Assembly: GCF_050948215.1 (NCBI RefSeq)
Contig: NW_027488703.1
Coordinates: forward strand, 310,001-374,000
Reading direction: 5' to 3'
DNA length: 64,000 bases
DNA from: Halictus rubicundus
Lineage: Eukaryota > Arthropoda > Insecta > Hymenoptera > Halictidae
This document shows positions 14,697 through 27,358 of this stretch, one piece after another. The position numbers and the translations under genes were made by a program. Within the stretch, counting starts at the first letter, position 1. Each line of letters starts with the position of its first letter. The notes under the pieces are model-generated. The model worked only from the letters and a program-made list of their open reading frames with translations, was not told the DNA's origin and made no database searches.

Positions 14697-15210
14697 GAGG
14701 ATAGGATAGGATAGGATAGGATAGAGGGTGGGATATGATAGAGGATAGGATAGGATTGAGGATAGGATAGGATAGTAGATAGGATAGGATAGAGCATACG
14801 ATAGAGGATAGGATACATGGTATTATGGGGTAGAGGATAATAGAGGATAGAAGATAGGATAGGGGATTGGATAGGATAGAGGATAGAATAGGATAGAGGA
14901 TAGGATAGCATAGAGGATAGGATAGGATAGAGGATAGGATAGGATTGAGGATAGGATAGAGGATTGCATAGGATAGAAGATAGGATACGATAGAGGATTA
15001 AGATATGATAGAGGATAGGATAATATATGAGATTGGATAGGATAGAGGATAGGATTTGATAGAGGATAGGATGCGATAGAGGATACGATAGGATATGAGA
15101 TTGGATAGGATATGAGATTGGATAGGATAGGATAGAGGATAGGATAGGATAGAGGTTAGGATAGGATAGAGGATAGGATAGAAGATTGGATAGGATAGAG
15201 GATAGGATAG
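12580..15210 (+). repeat. Two 1316-bp tandem periods within and after unit A copy 3
   Basis: Period 1316 bp is set by four independent words: GAGGAAAGG (12622, 13938), GGGGGTTGG (13284, 14600), the CATGGT box (13500, 14816) and the GATATAGC pair (13210, 14526). In the second period the GAGGTTAGG landmark lies only 1061 bp after its partner (14091 and 15152). The period is therefore 255 bp short there, exactly fifteen 17-bp monomers. End coordinates are approximate. Confidence 0.82.
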
Positions 15211-17113
15211 AGGATATGATAGAGGATAGGATAGGATAGAGCATAGGATTGGATAGAGGATACGATAGGATAGAGGATAGGATAGCATTGAGGGTAGGAT
15301 AGGATAGCGGATAGGATAAGATAGAGGATAGGATAGAATAGAATACAGGATAGGATAGAGCATAAGATAGGATAGAGGATAGGATAGGATTGAGGATAGG
15401 ATAGGATTGAGGAGAGGAGAGGATAGAGGATAGGATTGGATTGAGGATAGGATAGGATAGAGGATAGGATAGAGGATAGGATTGAGGATAGGATAGGATT
15501 GAGGATAGAATAGGATAGAGGATAGGATAGGATAGAGGATAGGATAGGATAGAGATTACGATAGAAGATAGGATAGGATAGGATAGAGAATAGGATAGGG
15601 TAGAGGATAGGATAGGGGATTCGATAGGATAGAGGATAGGATAGTATAGAGCATACGATAGTGGATAGGGTAGGATAGAGGATAGGATAGAGGATTGGAT
15701 AGGATAGAGGATAGGATACGATAGAGGATAGGATAGGATAGAGGATAGGATAGGATAGAGAATAGGATAGGATAGAGGATAGGTTAGGATTGAGGATAGG
15801 ATAGGATTGAGGAGAGGATAGGATAGAGGATAGGATAGGATAGAGGATAGGATAGGATAGGATAGAGAATAGGATAGGATAGAGAATAGGATAGGATACA
15901 TGGTATTATAGGGTAGAGGATAGGATAGGGTAGAGGATAGGATATTGGATTGGATAGGATAGAGGATAGGATAGAATAGAGCATACGATAGTGGATAGGA
16001 TAGGATAGAGGATAGGATAGGATATAGGATAGGATACAGGATTGCATAGGATAGACGATAGGATACGATAGGGGATAGGATAGGATAGAGTATAGGATTG
16101 GATTGAGGATAGGATATTATAGAGGATAGAATAGAATAGAGAATAGGATAGGATAGAAGATAGGATAGGATAGAGGATAGGATAGGATAGAGGATAGGAT
16201 AGAGGATTGGATAGGATAGAGGATAGGATACGATAGAGGATAGGATAGGAATGAGTATAGGATTGGATTGAGGATAGGATAGGATAGAGAATAGTATAGG
16301 ATAGAAGATAGGGTAGGAAAGAGGATAGGATAGGATAGAGGATAGGATAGAGGATTGGATAGGATAGACGATAGGAAACGATAGAGGATAGGATAGGATA
16401 GAGTATATTATTGGATTGAGGATAGGATAGGATAGTGGATAGGATAGGCTAGAGGATAGGATACAGGATTGGATAGGATAGACGATATGATACGATAGGG
16501 GATAGGATAGGATAGAGGATAGGATAGAGGATTGGATAGGATAGAGGATAGGATAGGATGGAGGATAGGATAGTATAGAGGATAGGATAGGATAGATGAT
16601 ATTATAGGATAGAGGATAGGATAGGATAGTGGATAGGATAGGATTGAGGATAGGATGGGATAGAGGATGGGATAGGATTGAGGATAGGATAGGGCATTAA
16701 ATAGGATAGAGGATATAATAGGATTGACGATAGGATAGGATAGAGGATACGATATGATAGAGGATAGGATAAAGGATAGGATATAATACAGGATAGGATA
16801 GGATAGATTATTGGATAGGATAGAGGATAGGATAGGATAGAGGATAGGATAGACGAAAGGATAGGATTGATGATGGGATAGGATAGAGGATAGGATAGGA
16901 TAGAGGATAGGATTGGATAGAGGATAGGATAGGATAGAGGATAGGGTAGGATAGTGGATAGGATAAGTAAGAGGATAGGATAGGATAGAGGATAGGATAG
17001 GATAGAGGATAGGATTTGATAGAGGATAGGATAGGATAGAGGATAGGATAGGATAGAGGATAGGATTTGATAGAGGATAGGATAGGATAGAGGATAGGAT
17101 AGATGATAGGATA
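14697..17113 (+). repeat. 2417-bp tandem unit, copy 1
   Basis: GAGGGTGGG at 14724 recurs at 17141, the CATGGT box at 14816 recurs at 17233, and the box at 15899 recurs at 18316, all at 2417 bp. The unit fuses the end of the family-A sequence (14.7-15.4 kb) with block-C sequence (15.5-17.1 kb, including GAGATTACG at 15552 and GGGCATTAAAT at 16692). It is thus a chimeric unit that was later duplicated whole. The breakpoint lies in a run of four or five GGATA pentamers preceded by GATGATAGG or ACTATAGAGG. Confidence 0.86.
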
Positions 17114-19530
17114 GAGGATAGGATAGGATAGGATAGGATAGAGGGTGGGATATGATAGAGGATAGGATAGGATTGAGGATAGGATAGGATAGTAGATAGG
17201 ATAGGATAGAGCATACGATAGAGGATAGGATACATGGTATTATGGGGTAGAGGATAATAGAGGATAGAAGATAGGATAGGGGATTGGATAGGATAGAGGA
17301 TAGAATAGGATAGAGGATAGGATAGCATAGAGGATAGGATAGGATAGAGGATAGGATAGGATTGAGGATAGGATAGAGGATTGCATAGGATAGAAGATAG
17401 GATACGATAGAGGATTAAGATATGATAGAGGATAGGATAATATATGAGATTGGATAGGATAGAGGATAGGATTTGATAGAGGATAGGATGCGATAGAGGA
17501 TACGATAGGATATGAGATTGGATAGGATATGAGATTGGATAGGATAGGATAGAGGATAGGATAGGATAGAGGTTAGGATAGGATAGAGGATAGGATAGAA
17601 GATTGGATAGGATAGAGGATAGGATAGAGGATATGATAGAGGATAGGATAGGATAGAGCATAGGATTGGATAGAGGATACGATAGGATAGAGGATAGGAT
17701 AGCATTGAGGGTAGGATAGGATAGAGGATAGGATAAGATAGAGGATAGGATAGAATAGAATACAGGATAGGATAGAGCATAAGATAGGATAGAGGATAGG
17801 ATAGGATTGAGGATAGGATAGGATTGAGGAGAGGAGAGGATAGAGGATAGGATTGGATTGAGGATAGGATAGGATAGAGGATAGGATAGAGGATAGGATT
17901 GAGGATAGGATAGGATTGAGGATAGAATAGGATAGAGGATAGGATAGGATAGAGGATAGGATAGGATAGAGATTACGATAGAAGATAGGATAGGATAGGA
18001 TAGAGAATAGGATAGGGTAGAGGATAGGATAGGGGATTCGATAGGATAGAGGATAGGATAGTATAGAGCATACGATAGTGGATAGGGTAGGATAGAGGAT
18101 AGGATAGAGGATTGGATAGGATAGAGGATAGGATACGATAGAGGATAGGATAGGATAGAGGATAGGATAGGATAGAGAATAGGATAGGATAGAGGATAGG
18201 TTAGGATTGAGGATAGGATAGGATTGAGGAGAGGATAGGATAGAGGATAGGATAGGATAGAGGATAGGATAGGATAGGATAGAGAATAGGATAGGATAGA
18301 GAATAGGATAGGATACATGGTATTATAGGGTAGAGGATAGGATAGGGTAGAGGATAGGATATTGGATTGGATAGGATAGAGGATAGGATAGAATAGAGCA
18401 TACGATAGTGGATAGGATAGGATAGAGGATAGGATAGGATATAGGATAGGATACAGGATTGCATAGGATAGACGATAGGATACGATAGGGGATAGGATAG
18501 GATAGAGTATAGGATTGGATTGAGGATAGGATATTATAGAGGATAGAATAGAATAGAGAATAGGATAGGATAGAAGATAGGATAGGATAGAGGATAGGAT
18601 AGGATAGAGGATAGGATAGAGGATTGGATAGGATAGAGGATAGGATACGATAGAGGATAGGATAGGAATGAGTATAGGATTGGATTGAGGATAGGATAGG
18701 ATAGAGAATAGTATAGGATAGAAGATAGGGTAGGAAAGAGGATAGGATAGGATAGAGGATAGGATAGAGGATTGGATAGGATAGACGATAGGAAACGATA
18801 GAGGATAGGATAGGATAGAGTATATTATTGGATTGAGGATAGGATAGGATAGTGGATAGGATAGGCTAGAGGATAGGATACAGGATTGGATAGGATAGAC
18901 GATATGATACGATAGGGGATAGGATAGGATAGAGGATAGGATAGAGGATTGGATAGGATAGAGGATAGGATAGGATGGAGGATAGGATAGTATAGAGGAT
19001 AGGATAGGATAGATGATATTATAGGATAGAGGATAGGATAGGATAGTGGATAGGATAGGATTGAGGATAGGATGGGATAGAGGATGGGATAGGATTGAGG
19101 ATAGGATAGGGCATTAAATAGGATAGAGGATATAATAGGATTGACGATAGGATAGGATAGAGGATACGATATGATAGAGGATAGGATAAAGGATAGGATA
19201 TAATACAGGATAGGATAGGATAGATTATTGGATAGGATAGAGGATAGGATAGGATAGAGGATAGGATAGACGAAAGGATAGGATTGATGATGGGATAGGA
19301 TAGAGGATAGGATAGGATAGAGGATAGGATTGGATAGAGGATAGGATAGGATAGAGGATAGGGTAGGATAGTGGATAGGATAAGTAAGAGGATAGGATAG
19401 GATAGAGGATAGGATAGGATAGAGGATAGGATTTGATAGAGGATAGGATAGGATAGAGGATAGGATAGGATAGAGGATAGGATTTGATAGAGGATAGGAT
19501 AGGATAGAGGATAGGATAGATGATAGGATA
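17114..19530 (+). repeat. 2417-bp tandem unit, copy 2
   Basis: Second copy of the preceding unit. The landmarks include the CATGGT boxes at 17233 and 18316 and GGGCATTAAAT at 19109, each 2417 bp after its partner. Both copies share the derived GATTAAGATATG word, where the related 13.68-kb copy has GATTAGGATATG, so that substitution preceded the duplication. One difference seen between the copies is GATAGCGG near 15307 against GATAGAGG near 17724. Confidence 0.86.
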
Positions 19531-20633
19531 GAGGATAGGATAGGATAGGATAGAGGATTGGATAGGATAGAGGATAGGATACGATAGAGGATAGGATAGG
19601 ATAGAGTATATTGTTGGATTGAGGATAGGATAGGATAGTGGATAGGATAAGATAGAGGATAGAATAGAATAGAGTACAGGATAGGATAGAGGATAAGATA
19701 GGATAGAGGATAGGATTGGATTGAGGATAGGATAGGATAGAGGATAGAATAGGATAGAGAATAGGATAGGATTGAGGATAGGGTAGGATAGAGGATAGGA
19801 TACGATAGAGGATAGGATAGGATAGAGGATAGGATAGATGATAGGATAGAGGATAGGATAGGATAGGATAGAGGATAGGATAGGATAGGATAGAGGATAT
19901 GATAGGATAGAGGATAGGATAGAGGATAGGATAGGATACGATAGAGAATAGGATAGGATACATGGTATTATAGGGTAGAGGATAGGATAGGGTAGAGGAT
20001 AGGGTAGGGGATTGGATAGGATAGAGGATAGGATAGGATAGAGAATAGTATAGGATTGAAGATAGGATAGGATAGAGGATAGGATAGGATAGAGGATAGG
20101 ATAGGATAGAGGATATTATAGGATAGAGGATAGGATAGGATACTGGATAGGATAGGATTGAGGATAGGATGGGATAGAGGATGGGATAGGATTGAGGATA
20201 GGATAGGGCATTAAATAGGATAGAGGATAGAATAGGATAGACGATAGGATAGGATAGAGGATCCGATATGATAGAGGATAGGATAAAGGATAGGATATAA
20301 TACAGGACAGGATAGGATAGATTATTGGATAGGATAGAGGATATTATAGGATAGAGGATAGGGTAGGATAGAGGATAGGATAGGATAGAGGATAGGATAG
20401 TATAGAGCATAGGATACGATAGAGGATAGGATAGGAATGAGTATAGGATTGGATTGAGGATAGGATAGGATTGAGGATAGGATACAGGATTGGATAGGAT
20501 AGAGGATAGGATACGATAGAGGATAGGATAGAGGATAGGATAGGATAGGATAGAGAATAGGATAGGATAGAGAATAGGATAGGCTAGAGGATAGGTTAGG
20601 ATTGAGGATAGGATAGGATTGAGGAGAGGATAG
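19180..20633 (+). repeat. ~1454-bp tandem unit, copy 1
   Basis: TAATACAGG (19201, 20650), TTGTTGG (19611, 21065) and the CATGGT box (19961, 21415) recur at offsets of 1449, 1454 and 1454 bp. The unit overlaps the end of the 2417-bp unit, so it was amplified from that unit's right edge. GGGCATTAAAT lies at 20206 and recurs 1500 bp later, because copy 2 has about 46 extra bases just before it. Confidence 0.8.
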
Positions 20634-22110
20634 GATAAAGGATAGGATATAATACAGGATAGGATAGGATAGATTATTGGATAGGATAGAGGATAGGATA
20701 GGATAGAGGATAGGATAGACGAAAGGATAGGATTGATGATGGGATAGGATAGAGGATAGGATAGGATAGAGGATAGGATTGGATAGAGGATAGGATAGGA
20801 TAGAGGATAGGATAGGATAGTGGATAGGATAAGTAAGAGGATAGGATAGGATAGAGGATAGGATAGGATAGAGGATAGGATTTGATAGAGGATAGGATAG
20901 GATAGAGGATAGGATAGGATAGAGGATAGGATTTGATAGAGGATAGGATAGGATAGAGGATAGGATAGATGATAGGATAGAGGATAGGATAGGATAGGAT
21001 AGGATAGAGGATTGGATAGGATAGAGGATAGGATACGATAGAGGATAGGATAGGATAGAGTATATTGTTGGATTGAGGATAGGATAGGATAGTGGATAGG
21101 ATAAGATAGAGGATAGAATAGAATAGAGTACAGGATAGGATAGAGGATAAGATAGGATAGAGGATAGGATTGGATTGAGGATAGGATAGGATAGAGGATA
21201 GAATAGGATAGAGAATAGGATAGGATTGAGGATAGGGTAGGATAGAGGATAGGATACGATAGAGGATAGGATAGGATAGAGGATAGGATAGATGATAGGA
21301 TAGAGGATAGGATAGGATAGGATAGAGGATAGGATAGGATAGGATAGAGGATATGATAGGATAGAGGATAGGATAGAGGATAGGATAGGATACGATAGAG
21401 AATAGGATAGGATACATGGTATTATAGGGTAGAGGATAGGATAGGGTAGAGGATAGGGTAGGGGATTGGATAGGATAGAGGATAGGATAGGATAGAGAAT
21501 AGTATAGGATTGAAGATAGGATAGGATAGAGGATAGGATAGGATAGAGGATAGTATGGAGGATAGGATAGGATGGAGGATAGGATAGGATAGAGGATAGG
21601 ATAGGATAGAGGATATTATAGGATAGAGGATAGGATAGGATAGTGGATAGGATAGGATTGAGGATAGGATGGGATAGATGATGGGATAGGATTGAGGATA
21701 GGATAGGGCATTAAATAGGATAGAGGATAGAATAGGATAGACGATAGGATAGGATAGAGGATCCGATATGATAGAGGATAGGATAAAGGATAGGATATAA
21801 TACAGGACAGGATAGGATAGATTATTGGATAGGATAGAGGATATTATAGGATAGAGGATAGGGTAGGATAGAGGATAGGATAGGATAGAGGATAGGATAG
21901 TATAGAGCATAGGATACGATAGAGGATAGGATAGGAATGAGTATAGGATTGGATTGAGGATAGGATAGGATTGAGGATAGGATACAGGATTGGATAGGAT
22001 AGAGGATAGGATAGGATAGAGGATAGGATAGAGGATAGGATAGGATAGGATAGAGAATAGGATAGGATAGAGAATAGGATAGGATAGAGGATAGGTTAGG
22101 ATTGAGGATA
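20634..22110 (+). repeat. ~1454-1500-bp tandem unit, copy 2
   Basis: Second copy, with TTGTTGG at 21065, the CATGGT box at 21415 and GGGCATTAAAT at 21706. The stretch from 21415 also resembles the very start of the window: the box at 15 is 21400 bp upstream, and GGGCATTAAAT at 243 is 21463 bp upstream. The left edge of the window is therefore another member of this subfamily. Confidence 0.8.
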
Positions 22111-22450
22111 GGATAGGATTGAGTAGAGGATAGGATAGAGTATAGGATAGGATTGGATTGAGGATAGGATAGGATTGAGGATAGAATAGGATAGAGGATA
22201 GGATATCATAGAGGATAGGATAGGATAGAGGATAGGATGGGATAGTGGATAGGATAGGATGGAGCATACGATTGAGGATAGGATAGGATTTGATAGAGAA
22301 TAGGATATAATACATTGTATTATAGGGTAGAGGATAGGATAGGGTAGAGGATAGGATAGGGGATTGGATAGGATAGTGGATAGGATAGGATAGAGCATAC
22401 GATAGTGGATAGGATAGGATAGAGGATAGGATAGGATAGAGAATAGGATA
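22096..22450 (+). repeat. Dispersed duplicate of the 1.0-1.36 kb segment
   Basis: This stretch matches 999-1353 at a constant offset of 21097, including the rare variant box CATTGTATTATAGGG (1216 and 22313) found nowhere else in the window. It ends where a GGATTGATGATGGG word begins a different unit. Confidence 0.8.
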
Positions 22451-23546
22451 GGATTGATGATGGGATAGGATAGAGGATAGGATAGGATAGAGGATAGGAT
22501 TGGATAGAGGATAGGATAGGATAGAGGATAGGATAGGATAGTGGATAGGATAAGTAAGAGGATAGGATAGGATAGAGGATAGGATAGGATAGAGGAAAGG
22601 ATAGGATAGAGGATAGGATTTGATAGAGGATAGGATTGGATAGAGGATAGGATAGGATAGAGGATAGGATAGGATAGAGGATAGGATAAGTAAGAGGATA
22701 GGATAGGATAGAGGATAGGTTAAGAAAGAGGATAGGTTAGGATAGAGGATAGGATACGATAGAGGATAGGATAGGATAGAGGATACTATAGGATAGAGGA
22801 TACGATAGGATTGAGGATAGGATAGAGAATAGGATAGGATAGGGTAGAGGATAGGATACAGGATTGGATGGGATAGAGGATAGGATACGATAGAGAATAG
22901 TATAGGATTGAAGATAGGATAGGATAGAGGATAGGATAGGATAGAGGATAGGATAGGATAGATTATAGGATAGAGGATTGGATAGGATAGAGGATAGGAT
23001 ACGATAGAGGATAGGATAGGATAGAGTATATTATTGGATTGAGGATAGGATAGATTAGTGGATAGGATAAGATAGAGGATAGGATACGATAGAGGATAGG
23101 ATAGGATAGAGTATAGGATTGGATTGAGGATAGGATAGGATAGAGGATAGAATGGGATAGAGGATAAGATAGGATAGAAGATAGGATAGGATAGAGGATA
23201 GGATAGGATAGAGAATAGGATAGTATAGAGGATAGGATAGGATAGATGATATTATAGGATAGAGGATAGGATAGGATAGTGGATAGGATAGGATTGAGGA
23301 TAGGATGGGATAGAGGATGGGATAGGATTGAGGATAGGATAGGGCATTAAATAGGATAGAGGATATAATAGGATTGACGATAGGATAGGATAGAGGATAC
23401 GATATGATAGAGGATAGGATAAAGGATAGGTAGGATAGATTATTGGATAGGATAGAGGATAGGATAGGATAGAGGATATTATAGGATAGAGGATAGGGTA
23501 GGATAGAGGATAGGATAGGATAGAGGATAGGATAGACGAAAGGATA
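22451..23546 (+). repeat. 1096-bp tandem unit, copy 1
   Basis: GGATTGATG (22451, 23547) and TAAGAAAGAGG (22721, 23817) recur at exactly 1096 bp. The same pair occurs once on the left at 4671 and 4941, a constant 17780 bp upstream, so the unit came from block-C-like sequence. Confidence 0.82.
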
Positions 23547-24640
23547 GGATTGATGATGGGATAGGATAGAGGATAGGATAGGATAGTGGATAGGATTGGA
23601 TAGAGGATAGGATAGGATAGAGGATAGGATAGGATAGTGGATAGGATAAGTAAGAGGATAGGATAGGATAGAGGATAGGATAGGATAGAGGAAAGGATAG
23701 GATAGAGGATAGGATTTGATAGAGGATAGGATTGGATAGAGGATAGGATAGGATAGAGGATAGGATAGGATAGAGGATAGGATAAGTAAGAGGATAGGAT
23801 AGGATAGAGGATAGGTTAAGAAAGAGGATAGGTTAGGATAGAGGATAGGATACGATAGAGGATAGGATAGGATAGAGGATACTATAGGATAGAGGATACG
23901 ATAGGATTGAGGATAGGATAGAGAATAGGATAGGATAGGGTAGAGGATAGGATACAGGATTGGATGGGATAGAGGATAGGATACGATAGAGAATAGTATA
24001 GGATTGAAGATAGGATAGGATAGAGGATAGGATAGGATAGAGGATAGGATAGGATAGAGGATAGGATAGGATAGATTATAGGATAGAGGATTGGATAGGA
24101 TAGAGGATAGGATACGATAGAGGATAGGATAGGATAGAGTATATTATTGGATTGAGGATAGGATAGATTAGTGGATAGGATAAGATAGAGGATAGGATAC
24201 GATAGATGATAGGATAGGATAGAGTATAGGATTGGATTGAGGATAGGATAGGATAGAGGATAGAATGGGATAGAGGATAAGATAGGATAGAAGATAGGAT
24301 AGGATAGAGGATAGGATAGGATAGAGAATAGGATAGTATAGAGGATAGGTTAGGATTGAGGATAGGATAGGATTGAGGATAGAATAGGATAGAGGATAGG
24401 ATAGGATAGAAGATAGGATAGGATAGAGGATAGGATAGGATAGAGAATAGGATAGTATAGAGGATAGGTTAGGATTGAGGATAGGATAGGATTGAGGATA
24501 GAATAGGATAGAGGATAGGATATCATGGAGGATAGGATAGGATTGAGGATATAATAGGATAGAGTATAGGATAGGATAGAGGATATGATAGGATAGAGGA
24601 TAGGATACAGGATTGGATAGGATAGACGATAGGATACGAT
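23547..24640 (+). repeat. 1096-bp tandem unit, copy 2
   Basis: Second copy of the 1096-bp unit, with TAAGAAAGAGG at 23817. It is followed by sequence matching 5.5 kb onward (TCATGGAGG at 5511 and 24533). GGGCATTAAAT at 23342, just before this copy, is the last of the seven such words in the window. Confidence 0.8.
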
Positions 24641-25046
24641 AGGGGATAGGATAGGATAGAGTATAGGATTGGATAGAGGATAGGATACAGGATTGGATAG
24701 GATAGACGATATGACACGATAGGGGATAGGATAGGATAGAGTATAGGATTGGATAGAGGACAGGATAGAGGATTGGATAGGATAGAGGATAGGATACGAT
24801 AGAGGATATGATAGGATAGAGGATACTATAGGATAGAGGATACGATAGGATTGAGGATAGGATAGGAATGAGGATAGGATAGGATTGAGAATAGAGGATA
24901 TTATAGGATAGAGGATAGGATTGGATAGAGGATAGGATAGGATAGAGGATAGGATACGATAGAGGATAGGATAGGATAGAGGATAGGATAGAGGATAGGA
25001 TAGAGGATGGGATAGAGATTAGGATAGAATTGAGGATAGGATAAGG
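24546..25046 (+). repeat. Partial unit A, truncated after about 0.5 kb
   Basis: Matches 5551-6051 at a constant offset of 18995 (ACGATATGACACG at 24706, GAATTGAGG at 25027). It breaks off after ATAAGGGAT, where unit A continues with TGG but this copy switches to family-B sequence. Confidence 0.8.
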
Positions 25047-27358
25047 GATAGGATAGAGGATTGGATGGGATAGAGGATAGGATACGATATAGGATAGGAT
25101 CGGATTGAGGATAGGATAGGATATAGGATAGAGGATAGGATTGGATTGAGTATAGGAGAGGATAGAGGATAGGTTAGGGGATTGGATACGATAGAGGATA
25201 GGATACGATATAGCATACGATAGTGGATAGGATATGATAGAGCATACGACAGAGGATAGGATAGGATGGAGAATAGGATAGGATACATGGTATTATGGGG
25301 TAGCGGATAGGATAGGACAGAGGATAGGATAGGATTGAGGATAGGATAGAGGCTAGTATATTATAGAGGATAGGATAGGATTGAGGATAGGATAGAGGAT
25401 AGAATAGGATGGAGGATAGGATAGGATAGAGGATAGGATTGGATTGAGGATAGGATAGGATAGTGGATAGTATAGGATAGAGGATCGGATAGGATAGAGG
25501 ATAGGATAGGATAGAGGATAGGATAAGTAAGAGGATAGGATAGGATAGATTATAGGATAGAGGAAAGGATAGGATTGAGGATGGGATAGGATAGAGGATA
25601 GGATAGGATAGAGGATAGGATAGGATAGAGGATAGGATAGAGGATAGGATAGAGGATTGGATAGGATAGAGGATAGAATAGAGGATAGGATAGGATAGAG
25701 GATAGGATAGAGGATTGGATAGGATAGAGGAAAGGATACGATAGAGGATAGGATAGGATAGAGGATAGGATTGGATAGAGGATAGGATAAGATAGAGGAA
25801 GGGATTAGATAGAGGATAGGATTGGATTGAGGATAGGATAGGATAGAGGATAGTATAGGATAGAGAATCGGATAGGATAGAGGATAGGATAGGATAGAGG
25901 ATAGGATAAGTAAGAGGATAGGATAGGATAGATTATAGGATAGACGAAAGGATAGGATTGAGGATGGGGTAGGATAGAGGATAGCATAGGATAGAGGATA
26001 GGATAGGATAGAGGACAGGATAGGATAGAGGATAGGATACGATAGAGGATAGGATAGGATAGAGTATAGGATAGGACAGAGGATAGGATAGGATAGAGGA
26101 TAGGATAGGATAGACGATAGGATAGAGGATTGGATAGGATAGAGGATAGAATAAAGGAGAGGATAGGATAGAGGAGAGGATAGAGGATTGGACAGGATAG
26201 AGGATAGGATACGATAGAGGATAGGATAGGATAGAGGATAGGATTGGATAGAGGATAGGATAGGACAGAGGATAGGATAGGATAGAGGAAAGGATGGGAT
26301 AGAGACTAGGATAGGATAGAGGATAGGATAGGGGATTGGATAGGATACAGGAGAGAATAGGATAGAGGATAGGATAGCATAGAGGATAGGATAGGATAGA
26401 GGGTTTGATAGAGGATTGGATAGGACAGAGAATACTATAGAGGATAGGATAGGATAGGATAGGATAGAGGACAGGATAGGATAGAGGATAGGATACGATA
26501 GAGGATAGTATAGGATAGAGTATAGGATAGGATAGAGGATTGGATAGGATAGAGGATAGGATAGGATAGCGGATAGGATAGAGGATTGGATAGGATAGAG
26601 GATAGAATAGAGGATAGGATAGGATAGAGGATAGGATAGAGGATTGGATAGGATAGAGGATAGGATAGGATAGAGGGTAGGATTGGATAAAGGATAGGAT
26701 AGGATAGAGGATAGGATAGGATTGAGGATAGGATAGAGGATTGGATAGGATAGAAGATAGGATACGATAGAGGATAGGATATGATAGAGGATATGATAAT
26801 ATATGAGATAGGATTGGATAGAGGATAGGATAAGATAGAGGATAGGTATAATAAGAGGATAGGATTGGATTGAGGATAGGATAGGATAGAGGATAGAATA
26901 GGATAGAGGATTGGATAGGATAGAGGATAGGATAGGACAGAGGGTAGGATGGGATAGAGGATACGATTGGATTGAGGATAGGATAGGATAGAGGATAGGA
27001 TTGGATTGAGGATAGGATAGGATATAGAATAGAATAGGATAGAGGATTGGATAGGATAGAGGATAGGATACGATAGAGGATAGGATAGGATAGAGCCTAC
27101 GAAAGAGGATAGGATAGGATAGGATGGAGAATAGGATAGGATACATGGTATTATGGGGTAGAGGATAGGAGAGGATAGAGGATAGGATAGGGGATTGGAT
27201 AGGATAGAGGATAGAATAGGATAGAGGATAGGATTGCATAGAGGATAGGATAGGATAGAGGATAGGATAGGATTGAGGATAGGCTAGGATTGAGGATAGG
27301 ATAAGTAAGAGGATAGGATAGATTATAGGATAGAGGAAAGGATAGGATTGAGGATGGG
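25047..27358 (+). repeat. Family B, copy a
   Basis: Matches 30338-32649 at a constant offset of 5291 (TTGGATGGG at 25061 and 30352; CATGGT boxes 25286/30577 and 27144/32435). A substitution was seen in GGTATAATAAG near 26845 against GGTTTAATAAG near 32137. It ends in the AAGTAAGAGG...GAGGAAAGG...GAGGATGGG module and switches there to family A. Confidence 0.83.

Larger units (their letters stand above)
15..22330 (+). repeat. CATGGT box, subtype ATTATAGGG (left third)
   Basis: A conserved non-monomer word, CATGGTATTATAGGG, starts at 15, 1534, 2269, 3844, 15899, 18316, 19961 and 21415. CATTGTATTATAGGG starts at 1216 and 22313. It is nearly always preceded by GAATAGGATAGGATA and followed by TAGAGGATA. 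This subtype occurs only in block C and the units derived from it. No function is known to me. Confidence 0.85.
243..23352 (+). repeat. GGGCATTAAAT word, seven copies in the left third
   Basis: Starts at 243, 4465, 16692, 19109, 20206, 21706 and 23342, in the context GATTGAGGATAGGATA-box-AGGATAGAGG. It is absent after 24 kb, so it is diagnostic for block C and the units derived from it. Confidence 0.85.
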
